Shown here: positions 56,360-64,000 of the stretch, piece after piece | Layout: each line of letters opens with the position of its first letter | Numbering within the stretch: position 1 is the stretch's first letter | Assembly (NCBI GenBank): GCA_016758905.1 | Contig: JAEPQZ010000004.1 | Span: forward strand, 1,302,001-1,366,000 | From: Umbelopsis isabellina | Lineage: Eukaryota > Mucoromycota > Umbelopsidomycetes > Umbelopsidales > Umbelopsidaceae | DNA: 64,000 nucleotides | Reading direction: 5' to 3' | Translations under genes and position numbers: made by a program | The notes under the pieces: generated by a model | What the model was told of the DNA's origin: nothing | Databases searched by the model: none | What the model saw: the letters and a program-made list of their open reading frames with translations, nothing else

Positions 56360-58446
56360 ATGTATATGATGACATGCTGTTTTGGTAGTCGTAGTAGCTC
56401 TAGAATTCTTCGAAGAAATCGCATTTGCAAGTCACACAGCAACAAGGTTGGCGAGAAAAAAAAAATGTCGAGCAATTTCCCGCTCAACCCCAAATTAAGT
56501 AAAAGATTCAGTGGGAAAGCCATTGATTTAGGCTTGAAGACAGATCTCACACACATACACAAAGCCATTTCGACCTTTTCTTTCACATTGTAAAAACTAT
56601 TCCTTCAAATGTTGGTTCTACGACATAACAGCCTCCCGGCTGAGGACCTGTTTGTCATCGAACGAGTAAGTATGCCTTGTGGCTCCACTACTATGCAATG
56701 CTCAGCAGTACTGGGTTTATTAAGCTTCATGCATCACCAGAAATTACTTCATTTTGTCAATTTCGCCGACAAATGTCCCCTCAGCCTCGAATTCGATGTT
56801 TTTGTGCGATCTCGTCCAGAACTATATGGGCTTGTTCTTGGCATGTTTGCACGGTTAGATTTACATACAGCAGCCGGCGTTAGTTTGTCCGAACTGCTTG
56901 ATTTCATCATCGATGTCGACAAAGGCTATTTCCCAAACCCTTATCATAATTTTTTTCATGCTGTCGATGTCACTGGCGTTTTATTTTTTATACTCAATGA
57001 TGTTCGCGCTAATCGTTATTTGTCGAAAGTCGATGCCATGGCATTACTGCTGGCCGCTCTTTGTCACGATATCGGTCATGTGAGTTGGACCGTCTGGTTT
57101 TTTTGTTTTGTTTTGGCTGCAGCTGATGAAAGATGTTAACTCATACGTGGTTTTCAACAGCCGGGCTATAATAATAGCTATCAGATCAATATGAAAAGTG
57201 ACATTGCCGCCAGATACAGCAATCAATCCGTATTGGAATCACATTCCTGCACATTGACGCTGAATCTATTATCCAAACACAGGTTGCTTCATCGTCTTGG
57301 TAGGGCTCACGCACCAGGCATGACGGAGCAGGATATGAAAAACTTTATTACGGAGATGATTTTAGCCACTGATATGGCTTTCCACTATAATCAAAAAGAC
57401 AAGCTCACGGAACTTATCCATACCGTTGCAGAAAAAGAAAATTGGCCAGTCAAGTCAGAGTCTGGATCAATACCATCCTCGCCACTACCTTCTCCAAGTG
57501 ATGATCCAGATTCTCCACCAATCCAAATGATAACCAGATTACATGTCCCAGATGGCTTGTATCCACATGATATGATGCTACATGCGGCGAAGGATCATGA
57601 CGGTGGCACCAAGGGCTCGGAGGGAGAAATGGAAGCAGAGTTCGTATTGAATCAAGAAGAGCGTCAAGCTTTGTGTCGGTTACTTTTACATGGTGCAGAT
57701 ATTAGTAATACTGTGAGGCCGTGGAAAGTTTGTAAAAAGTGGTCGGATTTAGTTGTTGAGGAATTCTTTCGACAAGGCGATGCTGAGAGACTACATGGAT
57801 TTCAGGTATCGCCAGGCATGGATCGCGAAGAGTCAAGTCAGGCGAGCATATCCTTACAATTTGGAGATTTGGTGGTGGGACCGTATTTTGAGCTGTTTGC
57901 TGAGCTCTTGCCAAATGCCGAATCCTTTGTCGAAGCTTTGGCTAGTAATCGAATACAATGGCAACGTTTGGCCGAGCAACCACCATCATCGCCATCATCA
58001 TCCAGCCAGGAACTAAGTGCACGACGGGATCGCCTGTCGATTAGCAGTTATGGATCTGGACAACCTCCCGGTCGCCGCGTGAGCGTGGCCGCTGGTACAC
58101 TCGTGCTGCCGGACGAAAAGGATGTGAGATTGATCAATGATGGAAGCAGTATTCGCAGTGCAAGTCACTCTGCAATCGTCGGGCAGGAAAAACAATTCAG
58201 AGCGCAAAGATTGGATGCCTTGGAACGGCGGCGGAGTGAAGAACCGAATGCTCACCTGCAACGGTTCCAACGAAGTGAACATAGAGGGGATGGTATGGCA
58301 GTCGATGAAAGTGGCAGACGGTAATAATCAAAATAATTGTATTTTCTGAAACTCTCCTTTTGCTAACTCCTGTATTTAGTGGCCAAAACTATGTTCGTCG
58401 TGGATCCAAGCTTGCAGGACAACCTATTTCCATTCACGCCGAATAG
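56360..58446 (+). CDS. PDE2: class I 3',5'-cyclic-nucleotide phosphodiesterase
   Basis: Hydrolyses cAMP (possibly cGMP), the off-switch of the PKA pathway. About five exons, roughly 600 residues. The N-terminus begins MYMMTCCFGSRSSSRILRRN; inner ATGs at 56366, 56369 and 56466 are alternatives. Joins that keep the frame are FSFTF|LPAEDLFVIER and ER|KLLHFVNFADKCPLS. The HD-type catalytic site is complete: NPYHNFFHAVDVTGVLFFIL, LAALCHDIGH | PGYNNSYQIN and CRLLLHGADISNTVRPWKVC. SISLQFGDLVVGPYFELFAE contains the purine-clamp Gln and Phe. A long polar, Arg/Ser-rich C-terminal extension follows the domain, ending ISIHAE (stop 58444-58446). If translation starts at MTCC, the adjacent cysteines could be lipid-modified. 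Confidence 0.92.
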
Positions 58447-58558
58447 CATTTATATTTTACCGCTTATTTCCCACTCAAAACTTTTGTCTCCTTAACCTTT
58501 TTGTTTTCTCCATATTGACAAAATAAATAGTATTCTATTGTATATTTTCTTCATTCAT

Positions 58559-59506
58559 ATGTTATCATTTTTATTTTCTGTCATTGTTATTGCGTATTTT
58601 GTCCGGCCCAATACTACCCACCGCTCAATACACTGTTTGATAATGTCCATCCACAATTGCTTTCAGCATTATTCTGACAGGCGATCTATATCTTCTCTCA
58701 TATCTTTTGCTAGTCGCATCATGCTCAACCTCATTTCCTTCACCATATTCATGGCTATGGTGCTCATAACGTCCATTTTCATGGATGTTAAGGGCATTTC
58801 AGATGGTAAGAAGCAAGTGGATAATAGCGACGGCTCTGACAATGTGGAGCCTTCAACAGACTTCATTTATATGTCTAAGCAACCTATAGAAGAAACAAGT
58901 TCACATCTTGACCTCAGCCCTCCAGCTTCTGTTGCATCAGAAGAAGACCTATTGCACGATAGTAGTGCCGAATCCCGACCTTCACCTAAGCTAAAGATCA
59001 CAAAACATGCTTGGCTTGATCGTCGATTCAAATCTCCTTTGCAAGTCCCTGACAGTAAATACCAGAGCTCAACACCTGAAAATTTATCCAAGGAGCAGGA
59101 GAAAGTACCTGCATCGGTTCCGCGACTCCTAGCATATACCCCAAATAATATAGACATATCCTCATCGGAGCCTGGCCAAAATGAAAACAACTCAAAACCA
59201 TCGCTCTACACCACCTGTACAGGCGATGAGAATGGGTTACCAGAATATACAGAACAATACTTGAAAAAGGGAGCATCACATAAACGAAGCTTTTCAAGTG
59301 TCAGCACGTCGCTGTCAATGTCGTCACAAAAAAGCATGGCTCAGGTTACTTCTAAAGTCAAGCGAGCTTTTTCAAAACTTCATCGACCTGATGCAGCTGT
59401 CAGTCCAACCGATGTACCTGTTCATAAGCCAAATACACCACAACGTACACATAGCGATAAGATATTCAGTCACAAGACGTTGAATAAGTTACTGAAAAGA
59501 GGATGA
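58559..59506 (+). CDS. putative membrane protein with disordered Ser/Pro-rich tail
   Basis: Single-exon gene of 315 codons, not recognised. The ATG is at 58559. The N-terminus is a hydrophobic segment (MLSFLFSVIVIAYFV), followed by a Cys/His-containing stretch and a second hydrophobic segment (IMLNLISFTIFMAMVLITSI). The rest (from about residue 80) is acidic then basic, Ser- and Pro-rich (SPPASVASEEDLLHDSSAES; RSFSSVSTSLSMSSQKSMAQ), with Lys/Arg clusters near the end (SKVKRAFSKLHRP; LNKLLKRG). This looks like a two-pass membrane protein with a regulated cytosolic tail, but the first TM could be a signal anchor. It lies 112 bases after the phosphodiesterase stop, so its promoter may overlap that gene's 3' end. 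Confidence 0.6.
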   Translation: MLSFLFSVIVIAYFVRPNTTHRSIHCLIMSIHNCFQHYSDRRSISSLISFASRIMLNLISFTIFMAMVLITSIFMDVKGISDGKKQVDNSDGSDNVEPSTDFIYMSKQPIEETSSHLDLSPPASVASEEDLLHDSSAESRPSPKLKITKHAWLDRRFKSPLQVPDSKYQSSTPENLSKEQEKVPASVPRLLAYTPNNIDISSSEPGQNENNSKPSLYTTCTGDENGLPEYTEQYLKKGASHKRSFSSVSTSLSMSSQKSMAQVTSKVKRAFSKLHRPDAAVSPTDVPVHKPNTPQRTHSDKIFSHKTLNKLLKRG

Positions 59507-59632
59507 TTTAGCAAATCAAGCAATTTTAGATAATTAAGGGTGTCTGATTTTATAAATCTGCTATAATACATTGGTTGGAAATCTTTGAATACATGTGCGT
59601 ATTAACAAGAAGTGATATATATGTAAAATGAT

Positions 59633-60566
59633 CTAGTAAACTGCAGTGGGAGCTTCACCGATTGCGACCGCAACTTGATCTATTGCTTGTCCATTCGCAT
59701 TGGCATCGCCATTGCCCTCCACTACTGCTGCCGACCCTTTCCTACCACGTCCAAGCGTTAACGTTTGTGTAGCGACACGATCAGCTTGGTCAGTGCTGTG
59801 AGTAATCCAAACACAGGTATACTTTTTCAGAGTTTTTTCAACTAGAAGTGTGGATTCGGGATCCAATGCAGATGTAGGTTCTATAGACAAATTTTAGCGT
59901 AGAGAAAGCTTTGCGATTAATGGATGACGAATACTTACCATCCAAAAGTAAAACTTCTGGTAAAAGTGCCAATGCAACAGCTAAAGAAGCCCGCTGCATC
60001 TCACCTCCTGACAAAGTGCTCCAATTCTCATGGAAATGAGAGTCACTCAAGCCCCATTCTATCCCGAATTCAATCTGATAAACAATCAAAAACAATCAGT
60101 AAAAATCCTCTTGGCGTCTCTCAAGCTGAGGAAGATCATGACTTACCGGATCACCGAGGTTTTTCTTCTTGGATTGACTTGCATACTTTGTTGCTTGGTG
60201 AAATAAGTCCATCGGAGTTCCGGTATGCGCTGATGGTCTTTGGGGCACATACATCACTTTGGACCGCCAAACAGGTACTCCCACTTCTGAAGAAGTTTTG
60301 CCATCAAGCATTGTGGTTCCAGCTTCATGCGTTATAAGCTCAGCTAGACATTTGAGAAAAGTGGTTTTGCTAAAAGGCAGAATCGATAAGAGTTCGAAGC
60401 TATTAATATTTAAAAAGTTTCTTTGTTTAAGACTTACCCTACGCCGCTAGGTCCTCTTAGAGCTAAAACGTCTCCTCTCTCCAACGAAATGGAAACGTTT
60501 TTGAACAAGGTTGATCCGTCGGGACGCAATTTGGTAATGTTGGTAGCTGTGAAGAATGGAGTCATT
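59633..60566 (-). CDS. soluble ABC ATPase, FetA/YbbL-STAR1 type
   Basis: Stand-alone ATP-binding-cassette protein of about 240 residues in four exons with no membrane segment. It starts MTPFFTATNITKLRPDGSTL (ATG 60566). Walker A is LRGPSGVGKTTFLKCLAELI, the signature motif LSGGEMQRASLAVALALLPE, Walker B LLLDEPTSALDPESTLLVEK and the switch His CVWITHSTDQADRVATQT. All are intact. Closest in my memory are bacterial FetA (YbbL) and plant STAR1, which pair with a separate membrane subunit (FetB/YbbM, STAR2). No such partner is in the window. The C-terminus has a Gly/Asn/Ala-rich segment (VVEGNGDANANGQA). It could transport iron or metal-related substrates, UDP-sugars or others; the substrate is not deducible. 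The membrane gene next to it has no FetB resemblance. Confidence 0.88.
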
Positions 60567-61074
60567 ACCAAAAAGTACAAAGAACAAAAGCTTGTCAGTT
60601 TATATAATGATTGCCGATTAAGCAGTTATTAGCTGAGTTATTTTTTTTTGGCTGGACGGTGTATGTGACGTGTGAGAGGGTTGTAAATCAGCACCCAAGC
60701 GAAGCCAATCAGCGTTCGGGCCACAAATAAGTACGCTGGGCAGGTGCAGATGTGACCATGAAGCTTCAATATCAACTCTTTACTCAAGCTCTTTCACTGT
60801 AGGTATGCAATCAGTTTGCAAAAAAATAATCACTTGAATTTCAGCAAGGTTTACTTTGACTAATTATCGACTCTGTTGGTCTTTTTTTCGTTTATTTTTG
60901 TTATTTTTTTGACCTCTCGTGGGTTGGACCAAACAAAAGCTCACTTTATTTTGGCACTGCTTTCTCAACCGTCTAAACCCCAGCTTATTGCCATAGGAAA
61001 ACTCGAACTTTACACCTTTTTACTTTCTTCAGAATCTATAATACCTATTTATATTCCCGCTGCTCTTAATCGCC
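60567..61074. promoter_or_regulatory. divergent promoter region, ABC ATPase / LAMMER kinase
   Basis: A 508-base spacer. It has a strong CCAATCAGCG box at about 60705-60714 and a TGACGTG core (CRE/bZIP type) at about 60665-60671. A pyrimidine-rich stretch lies near 60881-60911, and a CT-rich leader precedes the kinase ATG. Confidence 0.45.
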
Positions 61075-63181
61075 ATGACCACCGTAGCTACACGGAGGAG
61101 AAAACGTTCCTCCAACACAGATTGGAAGCAAGACTTTTACCGCAATGGCTACCCAACCGAGGTTATCGTGATTGAAGATTCGCCCACCCCAGCGCCAGAT
61201 CAACAATCAAGTAATGGTTCTACGAGCAACGGTCAGCAGCAAAACCATGTGCAACCGTACGCTGCACCTCCTGCTGCTTCCACCCGCTCTAAACGACCAC
61301 GCCGAAAGGCTACTACCTCCACATATCAACAGCCAGCGCCGCAGCCCGCGCAGTTGGGCTATCCTGTTTTAACACCAGTAACATCTTTAGTCGGGAACTT
61401 TGCTCAACCCGCTGCAAAACGCAGGCGAAAGGAGAATGGAGATGCTAGCGTTTATGCTGACAGTAAGTCATTTTTCATTGTACATTCAGTACTATACTGG
61501 CTTCGTACCAACCTTTGCGCTTTTGATATTATCACAGCTGCTGTTCGTCAAGAACCTATTTATCGGCCTGTGTCCAATACAGAGGTAATGTTGCTTGACT
61601 AAAATCTCGCTTTGAACGGGCTGTGTCAACATGAAAAAAAGGCTCATATCGTAACCAATGATTGCAGACTTTTTCAGCCAATTATGATGATAAGGATGGG
61701 CACTACATTATCATACCGAATGAAGATTTAACTACACGATGTATGTTTCTCTTGAAATATTGCAGTGAACTATTGGTCCATTTCAAAGCTGAGACTAACA
61801 ATTATTGTATTTACCTAGATAAAATGATTCGCCTACTTGGCCAAGGCACATTTGGCAAAGTAGTAGAGTGCTGGGACCGAGTGCGACGCCGATATTGTGC
61901 TGTCAAAGTCATTCGTGCTGTGCCCAAATATAGAGACGCTAGCAAAATCGAGATCCGTGTTCTCAACACATTGAAAGAAAACGATCCGCTGAACCTAAAG
62001 TAAGATAATCCTAACAAATCTGCACGTGCGCATATGTGAGAAGCAACAGACTAATATACATATTTTGTTAGCAAATGCATTCATCTGCTTGAATGGTTTG
62101 ATTTCAGAAATCATATTTGCATGGTTTTCGAGCTTCTTGGTCAATCTGTGTTCGACTTCCTCAAAGAAAATGAATTCCATCCATTTCCACCTCATCATAT
62201 CCAACATTTTGCAAAACAATTGCTGACGAGTGTGGCGTGTAAGTGTATAGCATCATTTATGCACTCCTGAGTAGCTACTGATCATCATATGGCTATCTTT
62301 ACAGTTGTGCACGACCTCAAACTGATCCATACTGACCTAAAACCGGAAAACATACTTTTGGCTAACAATGAATATCGATTAGTACCATGTCGGCCAACCA
62401 AGGTAAGAGAAAAGTTGTTATTGCTATCAAAGCATATCTAGATTTTTGTGTGCAACATGATTAATCACGCAACAATAACATTGCAGAGATCCGGGAGCAA
62501 AGTTCAACGACTACTTGTAAACACAGAAATACGGTTGATCGATTTTGGGTCTGCTACGTTTGAGCACGACTATCATTCATCAGTAGTATCTACAAGACAT
62601 TACAGAGCACCAGAAATCATTCTAGGTATGGGCTGGTCCTATCCATGTGACATATGGTCCATCGGATGCATCCTTGTAGAATTCTTTACTGGTGATGCTC
62701 TGTTCCAAACGCATGATAATTTGGAACACCTAGCAATGATGGAGGTTGTTCTTGGCAAGCTCCCCGAACGAACCCTGAGACAAGCAAAGTACGTTTTGAT
62801 CAAGTGTTGTGCGGTGACCTGATATATATAAATATCTAACTATGCACATCCCAACAGGCACTCTCAGAAATATTTTGAAAATGGTCGCCTCCATTATCCC
62901 AATGAAGAGACTACTAAGCAGAGCCGCAAATACGTTAAAGCTATGCATCCGTTACAGGTATACTTTAGTTTTAATCATTACATCAAAGCAATGGTCAGAC
63001 ACTTATCGTATTTCAACAGGAAATTATACCGCCCTCCTCAAACCTTAATCGACAACTGCTCGAGTTGCTACAAAAGCTGTTGATGTATGACCCTGCAGAT
63101 AGGATATCAGCACATGAGGCCTTGAAGCATCCTTTCTTTCATGTTCAGCTTGACGAACATGGAAGAGAAATCAGTAACTAA
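61075..63181 (+). CDS. LKH1: LAMMER/CLK dual-specificity protein kinase
   Basis: Nuclear kinase of the CLK/LAMMER family (Lkh1 in fission yeast, Kns1 in budding yeast), phosphorylating SR-type splicing factors and others. About 530 residues, eight or so exons. The N-terminus carries basic nuclear signals ([34 protein letters not shown]). The kinase domain: [100 protein letters not shown] and [20 protein letters not shown]. The diagnostic [15 protein letters not shown] contains the LAMMER motif, and the domain ends with [28 protein letters not shown] (Thr, not Arg) is normal for this family. The stop is at 63179-63181. Confidence 0.96.
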
Positions 63182-63747
63182 TTCGAATCAGTGGTGGCCG
63201 CCTTTCTTTCGACTTGTTTAGCAACGTCATGTACCCTCATACCATTAATCTTTAAAAACCCTGTGCTTTGGCTCTGTTTTGTCGAACGTGCCTAGTTCGG
63301 TTGGCCACTTCAACTTCTTGTTTTTTTCTGATCATATCATCGTCTTCACCTACCTTCATCATCACTTGGTCTGGAGCGCATATCAATCATTTTTTTTCTT
63401 TGCTTCTTTGCTTTATGATAGATTGGATGCAGTATTTGTCCACAAAAGAAATTCATGACATACGGAAATGTAATATACCACTTGAAATTAAGCTTTTTTT
63501 GGCTTTCACTTCAATAAAAATTGATAACCCACATTCTAACAATCGAAGCGATAGTGACTCTCAAGCACTAAAGCTTAACCAAACAATTTAAATAACAAAC
63601 GAGTAGATATTTCAATATACCAATAGTCCTGGATAAACAGTAATGGTCATGGTCATGTGATATTTTTGATAGTCCGCCACTGCTCGCCAATATACACTCG
63701 ACTGGCCTTGCAAATATTTTTCTCCCTCTTTTATCAAGCGTATAGCC
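63182..63747. other. LAMMER kinase 3' region and RPL5 promoter
   Basis: A 566-base spacer. Short frames on both strands are not convincing. Pyrimidine-rich TCTCCCTCTTTTATC at about 63721 sits before the RPL5 start, as at RPL22. Confidence 0.4.
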
Positions 63748-64000
63748 ATGGTACGTATATCCATCGACATGGGAATAAGAAAACCATCCAGTCTGTGCTG
63801 ATTTGCAGATGGATGGATGGATGATTGAATGGAAGAATGGATTGCTAACTGTTCGACATTCACTTTGTGATTTCAAAATGTTCAGCCTTTCGTCAAGGAG
63901 CAGAAGAACAAGGCCTACTTCAAGCGCTTCCAGGTCAAGTACAGAAGAAGAAGAGGTAAGATATTACCGCCTATGGCGTTTTCCTATCATATTCTTTCCA
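63748..64000 (+). CDS. RPL5: 60S ribosomal protein uL18 (RPL5), 5' part
   Basis: Large-subunit protein that binds 5S rRNA. Only the beginning is in the window. Exon 1 is just ATG (63748-63750), followed at once by a GTACGT donor. The intron contains a (GATG)n run and ends in TTCAG at 63885. Exon 2 (63886-63955) encodes PFVKEQKNKAYFKRFQVKYR and RRR, matching the uL18 N-terminus MPFVKxxKNKAYFKRYQVKFRRRREG. The exon ends at G|GTAAGA, so the rest lies beyond the right edge. Gene identity is clear from the 23 residues. Confidence 0.93.
63811..63826. repeat. (GATG)n short tandem repeat in RPL5 intron 1
   Basis: Four imperfect GATG units followed by related GAATGGAAGAATGG sequence within the first intron of RPL5. 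Minor feature. Confidence 0.6.

Noticed and set aside
58559-60566. Idea that the two-pass membrane protein is the permease of the neighbouring ABC ATPase
   Set aside because: It has two hydrophobic segments and a long disordered tail, unlike FetB/STAR2 permeases with about seven segments. The genes also converge rather than share a promoter.

Overview
The window is eukaryotic nuclear DNA from a filamentous fungus, most likely an early-diverging one (Mucoromycota, probably Mucorales). Genes are dense (about 33 protein genes in 64 kb, on both strands) and most are cut by short GT-AG introns of roughly 50-100 nt. The gene set includes fungal hallmarks (GT15 mannosyltransferase, PMT protein mannosyltransferase, Cdc15/Imp2-like F-BAR protein, isocitrate lyase). 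It also includes genes usually lost or rare in ascomycete yeasts (Rab32-type GTPase, FKBP25-type isomerase, pICln, standalone FetA/STAR1-like ABC ATPase). The order-level assignment is inference. I recognised no rRNA, tRNA, CRISPR, transposon or viral fossil.

Layout. 0-6.5 kb: AMP deaminase (-), then a CANIN/Nse6-like candidate (+). 6.6-9 kb: two small GTPases in tandem, Rab32-like and Rac1. 9.4-14.1 kb: divergent pair DNA polymerase kappa (-) and COQ6 (+). 14.3-16.4 kb: FKBP25 (+) facing a zinc finger/DUF3020 protein (-). 16.4-17.7 kb: a gene-poor gap. 17.7-21.3 kb: divergent ATP1 (-) and YRA1/ALYREF (+). 21.9-27.3 kb: F-BAR/SH3 scaffold and a membrane thioredoxin (both +). 27.6-32.6 kb: PMT2-type mannosyltransferase (-), gluconokinase (+), AIG2-like cyclotransferase (-). 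33.2-39.3 kb: isocitrate lyase and the CYM1/PreP protease (both -). 39.8-43.3 kb: ribosomal protein eL22 (+), divergent GT15 protein (-), pICln (+). 43.4-47.7 kb: short/branched-chain acyl-CoA dehydrogenase (+), LLPH/DUF2423 (-), a small unknown protein (-), mS38/COX24 (+). 48.2-52.8 kb: malic enzyme and a RING-H2 ubiquitin ligase (both -). 53.1-59.5 kb: FIS1, a PR/SET-like methyltransferase, class I cyclic-nucleotide phosphodiesterase and a putative membrane protein (all +). 59.6-64 kb: soluble ABC ATPase (-), LAMMER kinase (+), and the start of ribosomal protein uL18/RPL5 (+), which runs off the right edge.

These are mostly housekeeping genes with no evident operon-like cluster. Several serve mitochondria (ATP1, COQ6, CYM1, mS38, FIS1, ACADSB). 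Isocitrate lyase and malic enzyme belong to carbon routing between C2 units, organic acids and lipid. The points I find most worth a second look are a GT15 protein whose catalytic Glu and His are replaced, a fungal SET domain with PR-domain character, a C2H2 + DUF3020 gene built through a 22-nt microexon, a soluble ABC ATPase without a visible membrane partner, a long YRA1 intron in the position of the autoregulatory yeast one, and two genes whose first coding exon is only the ATG.

Coordinates of multi-exon genes run from start codon to stop codon. I placed splice junctions by GT-AG signals, reading-frame continuity and recall of family sequences, not by transcript data.
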